Source of the DNA: Paenibacillus sp. Root52
GTDB taxonomy: Bacteria > Bacillota > Bacilli > Paenibacillales > Paenibacillaceae
Assembly (NCBI RefSeq): GCF_001426865.1
Contig: NZ_LMFO01000002.1
Coordinates: 125,470-189,469, forward strand
Direction of reading: 5' to 3'
DNA length: 64,000 nucleotides
The translations under genes and the position numbers were made by a program. The notes beneath the pieces were generated by a model. It did no database searches and was not told where the DNA came from. It saw only the letters and a program-made list of their open reading frames with translations. Shown one piece after another: positions 15,638-24,915 of this stretch; positions within the stretch are counted from its first letter, which is position 1; every line of letters begins with the position of its first letter.

Positions 15638-18600
15638 TTACTTTACTCGCGCTCTCATTAACACCTGCGTTGCTTCCGCACGGGTTGTCAGCGCCGAAGA
15701 ATCAAATGCTCCATTGACTCGACCTTTCATCAGACCCGATTGCTGCATGTGAGCTGCTGCCTGCCTTGCCCAAGTCGGGATGCTGGCTGCGTCAGTAAAG
15801 GAGGAGTTGATCGCAACGTCAGTCAATGTCAGCGCACGGCTAACCATAACGGCCATCTCCGCACGTGTGATTGGAGCGTTTGGATAAAAGTTACCACTCG
15901 CATCCCCTTGAATCCAACCCAGCACACTTGCCTGTGCAATCTCCTTACGAGCCCATTTTTCAATCTGCGCCTCATCCGTGAAAGATAGACTTGTTGCATC
16001 TTCATGATCAGACACCGGCTTCAGCATCCGAACAAGCATTGCTGTAAATTCTGCTCGTGTAACTTGCGCTCCTGGATGGAAAGTACCATCAGCATAGCCT
16101 TTGACAATACCAAGCCCACCCGCTTCACGAATACTGTCAGCTGCCCAGTGACCTTCAATATCGCTAAAATTGGCTGCTGTAGGAGCATCTATTATTGCCG
16201 GAACTGCCATCACAGCAAAACGTGTAAAGTGATTCACATCTACGCGGATTGAATTGCCGTCCACTTTGCCGTCTTCAACCATTGTCCATGGGGTGTTCGG
16301 CTCTTGCTGGTAGAAGACCGCAAGTTTCTCATTGCTTCGAAGTAAAGTAGGGTCAAAGGTCAGCGTTAACTTCACTGGAATCTTAAAATTACCCTGCGTA
16401 TTTTTGGTGAACTCAACCACCTGACTCACAACACGTTGATTACTTGCTAAACCAGTCACCGCTGTGTCTACCATGATCGCTTTAATTTCTAATGGCTGAT
16501 CTGAAGCACCAGCTGGAACCTCAAGCAGCACTCCTGTGCCTAGCCGAAGCTCGCCAGCTTGCCCTGCAGGAATGGACACGCTTGCCTGCGTAACATTGTT
16601 ATCATTAGAAGGATTGCCGCTTGAGATCGGACTTGAATTGGAGTTGGAGCCTCCTCCACTTTCGTTGCTTCCACTATCTCCACTACCGCCACCGTTCCCT
16701 GTGTTTCCATTGTTTCCGGAGTTACCACCGCCTGGTGGTATAAGCGTCCAACCCGCATATAAGGTCATATCTGCATTTACGGTCGCTGTTGCAAAATCAA
16801 ACGGCTGACTGCGTGCGATATCCGAGTACCATCCCGTAAACGTATACCCCGTTCGTACCGGATCGCTTGGACGAGATAACATCTCTCCGTTATTTACTTC
16901 AATAGCCTGTATTGTCGTTCCACCATCCGCATTAAAGGTGACGGTTCGCAAGGCTATATTCCATTTCGCATACAACGTCATATCTGCCACTACTGTCGTT
17001 GTTGCAAAATCGAATGGCTGCCCCGAATCGGTAAACCAGCCAGCAAACGTATAACCTGTGCGCTCTGGATCGGTTGGACGAGACAGAAGGTCGCCATAAG
17101 CAACGGTCTGTGGAGCAATTGTAGTGCCTTCATCCGTATCAAATGTAATCTGCTGTACTTGAACTGCCCATTTGGCATACAAAGTTACATCCGAGTGGAT
17201 CGGCTGACTAAAATCAAACTTAACCGTGAGCTGTGAATCTGCAAACCACCCGGCAAAGACTTGACCTTCCGTATCCGAAGTTGGCTCATTTATTAAGGTT
17301 AACTGATCGCCATGTCCGATACTCGTATCCGGTATATCCGAGCCTCCGGTCGTATCAAAGCTAACGGTATAGAGAATACGTTCCCAACCTGCATATAGCT
17401 GAACATGATCCTGAATAGACGATGTCGCAAAATCGAAACGTTGCTGTAAGCTAGCATCACTATACCAACCAGCAAAGGTATATCCCGTTCGGCTCGGTTG
17501 CTGTGGCTCCTGCACCGGATTGCCATAGTCGAGTAACTGCTCGCTTACTACAGTACCACCATTACTATCAAAGCTGGCTGTATATTGATCGGTACTCCAA
17601 CCTGCATACAAGGTAATCGAGTCAGTAATGATGATCGTCTGGAAGTCAAATGGCAGCGTATGTGCTGCATCTGCGTACCAATTGGTAAACGTATAACCCG
17701 TACGTACCGGATCTGTAGGACGCGTAATCAATGTGCCGTACTCTATCGTCTGATCAGGCACGTTAGCATGACCTCCCTGATATACGTCGAACGTGACCGT
17801 ATACGATTGGAGCGTCCAGCTTGCATAGAGCTGTGTATCCACCGTTATTGGCATACTTGCAAATTCAAAGCGCTGTGTGTGAGCCACATCTGTGTACCAA
17901 CCGCCAAATGTATATCCCGTTAGCGTTGGAGCCGTTGGCTCGCTCATGAGCGTACCGTAGTCGATCTGACGATCCGCTATCGCTGTACCTCCGTTACTAT
18001 TAAAGCTGACGGTGTACTGATTGATATTCCAGCCCGCATATAGTTGAGTATTTGTCGTGATCGGTGTATTCGCAAAATCGAAGAGCTGCGTTTGTGCCGC
18101 ATCACTATACCAGCTAGAAAATCTGTACCCTGTACGTGTTGGAGCGGTTGGTGCACTAATCGTGGAGCCATACGTAACCGGAACATCTGATACAGCTGTA
18201 CCTCCGCCGCTATTAAAGCTGACGGAATACTGGTTGATACTCCAGCCAGCGTACAGCTGTGTATTTCCCGTTATCACCGCAGTGGCAAAGTTGAACAGCT
18301 GTGTACGACCAGCATCGGTGTACCAACCTGTAAACGTATAACCCATGCGCGACGGAGCAGTTGGTGCGCTAAGCGTAGAGCCATGATTTACCGCAACATC
18401 CGCCACTGCCGTACCACCGCTGCTGTTAAAGCTAACCGTATATTGGTTAACAATCCACTCGGCGTATAGCCTCATGTTCTGCGTTATTGCCGTATTTCCA
18501 AAATGGAATGGCTGCGTGCGACCCGCATTCGTGTACCAGCCGTTAAATGTATGACCGGCTCGTGTTGGCGCTGTCGGTTCGCTAATGGTCAAGCCATAGT

Positions 18601-20422
18601 TCACCGGAATATCCGCTACGGCTGTTCCACCACTACTGTCAAAGCTGACGGTATACTGGCTAGCACTCCAACCTGCATACAGCTGTGTATTCGTCGTAAT
18701 CGCCGTATTCGTAAAATGAAATGGCTGCGTGCGACCCGCATCGCTATACCAACCGGTAAACGTATAACCGGTTCGTGTCGGAGCGGTTGGCTCATCGCCA
18801 TGATCGCCATAATAGAGATCTTGCGCGGCTACGCTCGTTCCGCCGCCGCTATCGAACAGAAGCTGCCGTGGTGCATAGTAGCTGAATGTGATCGTTGAAC
18901 TATTGTTAGCCGTGTCGGTGACGATCAGCGTATAACTACCTTCTTGACTGACCTGACCTCCGTTCGCAAATGCCGTACCATTCAGCGTAGCAGTTCCATC
19001 GCTAAAAATAATTGTCGGCGGCACCGTATAACGCCCTCCATTGCTTACCCCACTTACTGTCGGCGGTGTTAGATCGACTTCAAATTCAACCTGTGTGGTA
19101 CCGTAACGGTTCGTTGCCCGTAACGTATAGTTTCCTGCCTCAGTGACCGGCGTTCCACTTACAAAAGGACTGCCATTCAGTACTGCCGTGCCAGAGGTAA
19201 ATTCCGGATAGAGTATATGATTGTAGATCCCTCTATTACTAATACCGGTTACAACAGGTGGCAGAGGCTGCTCAACACTGACTCGAACCGTCGAATAACC
19301 CGAAGCAAATCCATTATCGTTGTATGTCCTCACTGTAAAGCTATCATTACCGTAATAGGAATTTGGAGCCTGATAATTAAAGCCCATACTATCTTGGCTA
19401 ACCCGCCCATACTGCGGCTGAGTCCGCAACGAAACTCCCTTGGCATTCGCACTATCAGGAACATTCCCCATTAAATCCGAACTGTTAATACGCAATGTCT
19501 GTCCCGTAGCGACGGTATAAGTCGTATTTGTGTATGCCACTGTGGAAGGCGACCTTCCTCCATCACCACGTGGAGGGAATAGCCCTCCAAAAACTGTATA
19601 ATATTTGAATTTGTAAGGATTAATTCTCAAATCAGGTATACCAAATGTATCTTTTCCATTACCACCGAATTTCGACCCTAAGAGTGAAAATAATGCAACG
19701 TTTTGCATTAAATCGTAAATACTACCATCACTATTTTTCCAATTGGTCTTCATCGGAACAAGAAATGGTATGGTCTGTCCTAGTAAAACTTCACCATTTT
19801 GATTGCTGATATCATTTCCGTCCTGACTACCCATGGGTCTTGCAGCAACAGCAAAGTGTAATGGTAGGTTTTGCAGCGGTGCACTAATACTGGGCAAAGT
19901 GAATTTTTGACCACCCTGAGATCCAAACTCATTACTAATCACGGAGGAGAGCTGCGGATAATTCTGCGCATCATACGTAGTCCCATCCAGCTTGAGCCAG
20001 CCATCAGGCGAAAATGTATACGGGAAGATGCGTACTTCGCCTGCACGCCCCATGGCAGCCCCGCTACCTTCGTGTGTAGGATATATCCCTGTAGTAGCTA
20101 TGTAATAACCCATCCCGTCAGGTACGGGAAGTGATTTGAGATCCGGTAACGCAAAATCAGTTACTCCATCGCCCCCATAGCGATAACCAAGCATGGAAAA
20201 CAAAGCTTGATTACTCTGAATACTCATCTTTTGGCCTGCAGCAAACGCCCAACCCGGCGGCGCAAAATCAAAAGGCAATAGCTGAATCTCTCCTAGATAT
20301 TTTTCATACCACTCATCTGCGTGTGCTGACCTTGTTGTTCCCAATCCTGCCGATAATGCAGTAAACACGAGCACAAAGACCAGTGTGATTTTCCAAAAAG
20401 CACGACAGGTATAACGTATCAC
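15638..20422 (-). CDS. Giant SLH-anchored surface protein with phage-collar and InlB-type repeats
   Basis: Secreted cell-wall-bound protein of 1594 residues. Domains in order: signal peptide (1-35); three phage tail collar-like repeats (about 40-290, such as GEIQLLPFDFAPPGWA and GEVRIFPYTFSPDGWL); a cadherin-like segment (about 300-385); two Ig-like units ending near 530; ten tandem repeats of about 71 residues of the Listeria-Bacteroides (InlB B-repeat/Flg_new) type with GYTF-GWY and LYAGW motifs (about 530-1243); a Gly/Ser/Asn linker; a ZU5-like domain (about 1290-1410); and three SLH domains with TRAE motifs that bind pyruvylated wall polymer. GTG start with GGAGGAG eight bases upstream. 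Partner or ligand is unknown; adhesion is the usual inference. Confidence 0.88.
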   Translation of the reverse strand: MIRYTCRAFWKITLVFVLVFTALSAGLGTTRSAHADEWYEKYLGEIQLLPFDFAPPGWAFAAGQKMSIQSNQALFSMLGYRYGGDGVTDFALPDLKSLPVPDGMGYYIATTGIYPTHEGSGAAMGRAGEVRIFPYTFSPDGWLKLDGTTYDAQNYPQLSSVISNEFGSQGGQKFTLPSISAPLQNLPLHFAVAARPMGSQDGNDISNQNGEVLLGQTIPFLVPMKTNWKNSDGSIYDLMQNVALFSLLGSKFGGNGKDTFGIPDLRINPYKFKYYTVFGGLFPPRGDGGRSPSTVAYTNTTYTVATGQTLRINSSDLMGNVPDSANAKGVSLRTQPQYGRVSQDSMGFNYQAPNSYYGNDSFTVRTYNDNGFASGYSTVRVSVEQPLPPVVTGISNRGIYNHILYPEFTSGTAVLNGSPFVSGTPVTEAGNYTLRATNRYGTTQVEFEVDLTPPTVSGVSNGGRYTVPPTIIFSDGTATLNGTAFANGGQVSQEGSYTLIVTDTANNSSTITFSYYAPRQLLFDSGGGTSVAAQDLYYGDHGDEPTAPTRTGYTFTGWYSDAGRTQPFHFTNTAITTNTQLYAGWSASQYTVSFDSSGGTAVADIPVNYGLTISEPTAPTRAGHTFNGWYTNAGRTQPFHFGNTAITQNMRLYAEWIVNQYTVSFNSSGGTAVADVAVNHGSTLSAPTAPSRMGYTFTGWYTDAGRTQLFNFATAVITGNTQLYAGWSINQYSVSFNSGGGTAVSDVPVTYGSTISAPTAPTRTGYRFSSWYSDAAQTQLFDFANTPITTNTQLYAGWNINQYTVSFNSNGGTAIADRQIDYGTLMSEPTAPTLTGYTFGGWYTDVAHTQRFEFASMPITVDTQLYASWTLQSYTVTFDVYQGGHANVPDQTIEYGTLITRPTDPVRTGYTFTNWYADAAHTLPFDFQTIIITDSITLYAGWSTDQYTASFDSNGGTVVSEQLLDYGNPVQEPQQPSRTGYTFAGWYSDASLQQRFDFATSSIQDHVQLYAGWERILYTVSFDTTGGSDIPDTSIGHGDQLTLINEPTSDTEGQVFAGWFADSQLTVKFDFSQPIHSDVTLYAKWAVQVQQITFDTDEGTTIAPQTVAYGDLLSRPTDPERTGYTFAGWFTDSGQPFDFATTTVVADMTLYAKWNIALRTVTFNADGGTTIQAIEVNNGEMLSRPSDPVRTGYTFTGWYSDIARSQPFDFATATVNADMTLYAGWTLIPPGGGNSGNNGNTGNGGGSGDSGSNESGGGSNSNSSPISSGNPSNDNNVTQASVSIPAGQAGELRLGTGVLLEVPAGASDQPLEIKAIMVDTAVTGLASNQRVVSQVVEFTKNTQGNFKIPVKLTLTFDPTLLRSNEKLAVFYQQEPNTPWTMVEDGKVDGNSIRVDVNHFTRFAVMAVPAIIDAPTAANFSDIEGHWAADSIREAGGLGIVKGYADGTFHPGAQVTRAEFTAMLVRMLKPVSDHEDATSLSFTDEAQIEKWARKEIAQASVLGWIQGDASGNFYPNAPITRAEMAVMVSRALTLTDVAINSSFTDAASIPTWARQAAAHMQQSGLMKGRVNGAFDSSALTTRAEATQVLMRARVK

Positions 20423-20856
20423 TCCAATATCTCCTCCTTATTTACACATTGTTCCTCATGCTAAATGCAGCTCCGCCAAGCCGTGAAATGATGTTTGTAC
20501 TCTGATGTCTAGCGACCTGAAGCTAAACTTCTCGCCCCTCTGTTACATGGTCCTGATGAGCTTGCATTTTGAGAACAGCCTACCATCCCCGTCAGCATGC
20601 GATTTTCCCGTAGCGTATAACATGATTACGCTTAGTTTACTTTATAGATCAGGAAAAGAATATAGCAATTCGTTAGCTATCCAGACTTTATTTTTTTGCA
20701 CATTTTTACATTTGCAATGATATATATCACAAATATAACTCTAATTTTCCAAAGCGTTACAACGCAAGTTGCTCATATCCAGCTGCATACACTTGCTCAC
20801 CTATAGAATCCCATATTATGATGGTATAAAGTCCAACAGAACAAAGGAGTATCTCT
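20423..20856. other. Divergent intergenic region
   Basis: Upstream region of the giant surface gene and of the small plus-strand gene. Contains TGATATATATCA (20718-20729), which is too AT-rich to assign. A possible plus-strand promoter is TTGCTC (20791), 18 bases, TATGAT. No coding region seen. Confidence 0.35.
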
Positions 20857-21069
20857 ATGTCTACGCAGCGCCGTCTCCAAACTGACGCCGATTTCCAGGA
20901 AGCCATGACCTCAAAACATAAAATTCGGGTATTCAAAGATAACCACCAGATTGACTCTGGAGGTATTATCATCCGTTTTGACGAGAAAACCGTTGTTGTT
21001 CAGTCCAGTGTCAGTGAACTGGCCTATCACTCACGTACCGAATGTGAGTTGTTCGAAATTCGCAAATAG
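20857..21069 (+). CDS. Small hypothetical protein (70 aa)
   Basis: Not recognised. Seen: a soluble, charged 70-residue protein with a helical basic start and a beta-rich second half (IRVFKDNHQIDSGGIIIRF, then TVVVQSSV), no signal or membrane segment. AAAGGAG precedes the ATG at the right distance and a bidirectional terminator follows, so it looks like a real single gene. Confidence 0.7.
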   Translation: MSTQRRLQTDADFQEAMTSKHKIRVFKDNHQIDSGGIIIRFDEKTVVVQSSVSELAYHSRTECELFEIRK

Positions 21070-21133
21070 TCGTATACGTGAGGCTACAGGTGGTACATTA
21101 TATATTTCAACGCTATGACGCCCCAAACAACAA

Positions 21134-21178
21134 AAAAAGGTTCCACGCAGTCAACCAAATGACCGCAGGAACCTTTTT
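21134..21178. terminator. Bidirectional terminator
   Basis: AAAAAGGTTCC pairs with GGAACCTTTTT, with an inner GC-GTCA/TGAC-GC stem. It serves the small plus-strand gene and the convergent dioxygenase gene. Confidence 0.9.
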
Positions 21179-21223
21179 GCTTATTTATATACATAGATCT
21201 AGTTTGTTCTTATCTGCTCCAAG

Positions 21224-22009
21224 TTATATGCCGTCTCCAAACTGCCAGCAATTCAAACTTAACGTGCCGCAGGCATACGATTGAAATAATCGCTTCGCTG
21301 TGCGAGACATATCCGCTGTGCCCATCGCGTAGAACAATGGAGCCAGATGTTCCATGCCATAGGACGGAACTGCCGTCCGCGCATGAGGAGCTTTTTTTTC
21401 ATACAGAAACAATTCTCTGGTATTCCACTGCTCTAGACGCTCCCCAAGCCAGTCATCGAACTCTACGGCCCAGTCTTGTGGCTCATCATCCTGTGCTAGC
21501 ATTCTCAGATTATGAACCGTTCCACCACTACCGATGATTAGCACGTTATCGTGCCTGAGCTGCTCCAGCATACGCCCAATATCATACTGCTCTTGTGGGG
21601 AACGCAGCGAGTCTACCGATACGGCAATAACCGGAATATTGGCTTCGGGGTACATGTGCAGCAGCGGCACCCATACGCCATGATCCAGTCCGCGTCCTCG
21701 AACAGGTCGATGTGGCAAGTTGCTACGTGAGAATAACGCACAAATCTCGCTCGCAACGTCGGTCTGCCCAGCTGCAGGGTAATGTATGTTATACAAGGCT
21801 GAAGCGTATCCGTAAAAATCATGCAGGGTCTGATGGGACTCATCCATCGTTACCGAAGGCTCGGGACAGTCCCAGTGTGCGGTAAATACAACGATTGCCT
21901 TTGGAGCCGGCAGCTTGTCTCCAAGCTCGTTCAAAAATTGAGTGTAGTCACTGCTCTCCAACGCCAGAGTGGGAGAACCATGCGCAATGAATAGTGCGGG
22001 TAATGTCAT
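21224..22009 (-). CDS. Extradiol ring-opening dioxygenase, DODA/YgiD type (LigB fold)
   Basis: Metal-dependent dioxygenase of the class III LigB family, similar to 4,5-DOPA extradiol dioxygenase. Seen: metal-ligand positions in FIAHGSP (residue 10 region), FTAHWD, LDHGVWVPL and IIGSGGTVHNL; length 261 is typical. The ATG at 22009 has GGAGG nine bases upstream; the TTG nine bases earlier is not usable. The natural aromatic substrate is unknown and neighbours give no clue. Confidence 0.87.
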   Translation of the reverse strand: MTLPALFIAHGSPTLALESSDYTQFLNELGDKLPAPKAIVVFTAHWDCPEPSVTMDESHQTLHDFYGYASALYNIHYPAAGQTDVASEICALFSRSNLPHRPVRGRGLDHGVWVPLLHMYPEANIPVIAVSVDSLRSPQEQYDIGRMLEQLRHDNVLIIGSGGTVHNLRMLAQDDEPQDWAVEFDDWLGERLEQWNTRELFLYEKKAPHARTAVPSYGMEHLAPLFYAMGTADMSRTAKRLFQSYACGTLSLNCWQFGDGI

Positions 22010-22108
22010 TGCTGCCAACCTCCAGACACGGATAGGATGTTTACCTCTCTATTTTACCCCGAAGGAGGTTCTTTTCCAAGTTACTCCCCGTGACTTTTGA
22101 CTTTTTGC

Positions 22109-22939
22109 TTATATCATCCAGTGCTGCCAATCCTGTTCGATCTTCTGACGCTCACCCAGCCACTCTCTTGTCCGACTAATTAGCTGTTCCCGCTCCTTGC
22201 CTGAAGAGAAGGTGTGGTCTCCCTGAAAGATAATCTCCTTATCGCAGCGACCTTCTTGGCGCATCCAGAACACCTTTTGATACAAAAATGCGTAATCAAC
22301 TGGTATGATCTCATCTGACGTTCCATGAACGACTAGCACATCGCCGCCAAATTTGACAGCCTCTTGAAATGGTTGATGCTCTGCCAGTGAATCGAAGAAT
22401 TTCGGTGTGAATTTATATCCTAGGTAGTCAGCTGCACCAACCTTCACGCCTTCATCGTACACTTCCCGTCCAGTGATCTTCACAATATCATTGAATGGAT
22501 AACCTACCGATGACCACATCACGAGATTCTTAACGCGTTTATCACGAACAGCTGTCAGCAGGGCCACTGCGCCACCTAAACTATGACCAATCAAAGTCAC
22601 TCGGGTTGGGTCTACATCACTGCAATTCACAGCATAGTCCAGTACAGAGCGAGTTTGAGCAATCATAGACTCCAGTCCCTCAGCCCCATACTCGCCACTG
22701 CTCTCCCCGCAACCGACATAATCGAAGCGCAGCACCAGATATCCATCCTCAGCCAGCTCACGAGCGGTTTTGACAAAAAGACGATCTACCCCGATCCGAC
22801 TACCCACAAAACCATGGCAGATGACAGCCAGAGGAACCCGCTGTTGGTGGTTCGCCTCCTTAATGTCCTTAACCACTGGATAATGTATCGTGGCTGTTAA
22901 TTCTTCCTCTCCATGGCGAATGCTGATCTGACGCTCCAT
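22109..22939 (-). CDS. Alpha/beta hydrolase (S33/feruloyl-esterase-like)
   Basis: Cytoplasmic serine hydrolase. Seen: ICHGFVGSRIG oxyanion region, FDYVGCGESSG, nucleophile elbow GHSLGGA near residue 122, acid in VVHGTSDEIIP and the catalytic His in GDHTFSS; this layout fits bacterial cinnamoyl/feruloyl esterases and serine aminopeptidase-like hydrolases. Good AGAGGGG ribosome site. The substrate is not decided by sequence. Confidence 0.82.
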   Translation of the reverse strand: MERQISIRHGEEELTATIHYPVVKDIKEANHQQRVPLAVICHGFVGSRIGVDRLFVKTARELAEDGYLVLRFDYVGCGESSGEYGAEGLESMIAQTRSVLDYAVNCSDVDPTRVTLIGHSLGGAVALLTAVRDKRVKNLVMWSSVGYPFNDIVKITGREVYDEGVKVGAADYLGYKFTPKFFDSLAEHQPFQEAVKFGGDVLVVHGTSDEIIPVDYAFLYQKVFWMRQEGRCDKEIIFQGDHTFSSGKEREQLISRTREWLGERQKIEQDWQHWMI

Positions 22940-23313
22940 GCCGATTTCCCCTCTCCGTTGTTCCTGACTATATGTTCACTTTTTAATTATATATAAATCC
23001 GATAAGTTTAGTGTGTATTAAAGTTGTAATAGTATATTATCATCTCAGAACCTTCACGTCAACCTGAGTCGCATCCTCTTTTCATTGGAAAGTATAGCGC
23101 CTACAACAACCACTCTTTATTGTTATTTTATCGACATGCACGCCGCAAAAATGAATGTACATTGTTCATCCAATGCCAAATTCCTGTTGGATGTGTCGTC
23201 CGTTCCATAAATGTACACATACCAAAGAGGTTCCACCCAAGCAACTCATTTGCCTGAGATGGAACCCCTGGAGTCACACGGATCTAAATGAAGCTCACTC
23301 ATCTATACTGTAT
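22940..23313. other. Intergenic region with weak terminator
   Basis: Holds GGTTCCA and TGGAACC arms (23229-23266) with an inner CAAGCAA/TTTGCCTG stem, followed on the minus strand by CTCTTTGG. It may end the small gene at 23314. The rest looks non-coding. Confidence 0.4.
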
Positions 23314-23550
23314 TTATTCGTAACTTCGCCGGAACATGGCATGTGTCTCCGTCTGTCCCTGCCACTCGTGCTCACGTGCAAAATCAGAACTCGCCCAGAA
23401 GCTTCCCTCTTGCTCATTTCCTTCTGTAAGTTCATCTGATACCTCTGTATCCTCCGTTAGTTGCTCCAGTGGAACAACCTCATCCATCACACCGCGGGAA
23501 TTACTGTTCATCAGTAGTTTTCGCGTTAGGTCATTGTTGGACTGATTCAT
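23314..23550 (-). CDS. Small acidic hypothetical protein (78 aa)
   Basis: Not recognised. Seen: 78 residues rich in Glu, Ser and Asn (VVPLEQLTEDTEVSDELTEG), no hydrophobic segment. GGGAG lies ten bases before the ATG. An opposite-strand frame of similar length exists but has no ribosome site. Moderately sure it is expressed. Confidence 0.5.
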   Translation of the reverse strand: MNQSNNDLTRKLLMNSNSRGVMDEVVPLEQLTEDTEVSDELTEGNEQEGSFWASSDFAREHEWQGQTETHAMFRRSYE

Positions 23551-23762
23551 CGTAGTCGTACTCCCATCCTTAGATTTTCGTTTGGAAATGCTACTATTGT
23601 GGTGGAATCAGGCTTCCTTTATTCACAATTCACACAATCGCAATAATATGAGGTGAGAGATCAGACATGCATACGCATAGCAATACTGTACCATGGGAAA
23701 AATAACAAAAATGGCTACAACTCACACCTCCCTCGTGCCTTCTAGCGAAAGGATTGAATGAT

Positions 23763-23882
23763 ATGGAACAGTGTATAGAATGGATCCGTGCTCACGGTAA
23801 GCTGGTGTTATTATGCACCTGTGTTATTCTCGCCTGCATTTGGATATGGAAGAACCATAAACAGCTATTTTATAAGGAATGA
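23763..23882 (+). CDS. Small membrane protein (39 aa)
   Basis: A 39-codon gene that length filters miss. The protein starts MEQCIEWIRAHGK, then has one strongly hydrophobic segment with three Cys and two Trp (about residues 14-30), then a basic/polar tail KNHKQLFYKE. AAAGGA lies nine bases before the ATG. It sits 95 bases before the DUF1129-like membrane protein gene on the same strand. It looks like a single-pass membrane peptide; function unknown. Confidence 0.6.
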   Translation: MEQCIEWIRAHGKLVLLCTCVILACIWIWKNHKQLFYKE

Positions 23883-23977
23883 CTTTGCGAAAAGACAGCC
23901 CTTCCCGTATACTAAATTACCGTTAGGGTTTTCACTTCAGTGGGGACGGAAATGGGTTTAGACAGGGGGAGCAAGCA

Positions 23978-24730
23978 GTGGGGATTTCCTATAAGAAGCT
24001 AAGAGAAATACAGAATCGACAAATGACCGAATTGAGTCGAATGACACCGGATAACGTGAAATTGTTTAACCAGATCAGTTCCATTGCGAGAAGCACTACT
24101 GCGGATGAGAAAACACAGGAAGAATGGATTTTGTCTGCGGGAAAAGAGATCGTTCAGGCTCAGCAGGATGGGCGTTCTGCCCATGAGCTATATGGAAGTG
24201 ATTTAGAGGCGGCTGTACATACCGGACTTGGTCTGGAAGAAGAAGAAGATAGCGCGGCCTCCGAGCAGCCAAAGAGCCTTGAAACGAATAGCACAGAACC
24301 ACAGCAACAGAAACAACCACGCACGCCAAAATGGTATGCGATGATTGCTTGGGCATCTGTGTCCTTTATCCTGCTGATTCAAGGCGGAGCTGGTTTAATT
24401 ATCGGTTGGACAGATGGTGACATCGAGCCGTTTAGTCATATTAGTCTTTTCTCGATCATCGTGGCAGCCGTAGGCGGTATTGCTCTTGTAGAGATGCTTC
24501 GCCGTCTAGCTGAGCGACCAGATGATCAAGGTGCGGACAGAAATGCTGTACCGAAAGTTAATTTGCGCGGGATCGTTATCTACCTAGCTGTTGTCGTGCT
24601 TGTCTTGTTTGTGGGATACCCATTGCGTGACAGCCTGCCTGTGTTTAACCTCGCACCGTGGGTTAGTTTAGTGATTGGTATCATTGGTTTGGCCTTATTA
24701 CGCCCCCTCTTTGGTCAAAAGAAGGGTTAA
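23978..24730 (+). CDS. DUF1129-like membrane protein
   Basis: Integral membrane protein of unknown role. Seen: a soluble helical N-terminal half of about 115 residues with an acidic stretch (GLEEEEDSAASEQ) and a Gln/Pro linker, then four hydrophobic segments (about 122-143, 150-170, 198-217, 225-245). The start is GTG with AGGGGG eight bases before it. A strong terminator follows 60 bases after the stop. Confidence 0.72.
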   Translation: MGISYKKLREIQNRQMTELSRMTPDNVKLFNQISSIARSTTADEKTQEEWILSAGKEIVQAQQDGRSAHELYGSDLEAAVHTGLGLEEEEDSAASEQPKSLETNSTEPQQQKQPRTPKWYAMIAWASVSFILLIQGGAGLIIGWTDGDIEPFSHISLFSIIVAAVGGIALVEMLRRLAERPDDQGADRNAVPKVNLRGIVIYLAVVVLVLFVGYPLRDSLPVFNLAPWVSLVIGIIGLALLRPLFGQKKG

Positions 24731-24788
24731 GCTAGCTATTAATGTAAAGCGGATACCGAATGTTCATTGTAATGGTAGTTCAGATATG

Positions 24789-24825
24789 AAAAGGAGCCGT
24801 AATGGCTCCTTTTTGGTTTTTTTAT
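24789..24825 (+). terminator. Rho-independent terminator
   Basis: AAAAGGAGCC, five-base loop, GGCTCCTTTTT, then more T. It follows the DUF1129-like gene. Confidence 0.92.
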
Positions 24826-24915
24826 TTTAGATTGTCACCAGCTTACGAGGTATAAAGATATATCCCTTTTTTATGCTTAACTGGCTAAATAGTTTATGAG
24901 GTTTAACAATGCATT

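Noticed and set aside
15590-15640. Programmed stop-codon readthrough into the SLH remnant
   Set aside because: The remnant has two or more further stops (TGA, TAA) and only half a domain, so readthrough would not give a useful protein.
15471-15752. 93-codon plus-strand frame at the end of the giant SLH gene
   Set aside because: It reads the antisense of the live SLH end and of the decayed half-repeat. Its internal repeat helped reveal the duplication but it is not a gene.
20718-20729. TGATATATATCA palindrome as a second Fnr-like site
   Set aside because: One half-site departs from the consensus, the core is only AT, and its distance to either neighbouring start is wrong.
23667-23705. 12-codon frame MHTHSNTVPWEK upstream of the 39-codon gene, and a 16-codon frame after it
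   Set aside because: Too short to separate from chance; the ribosome site of the first is plausible but there is no composition signal.
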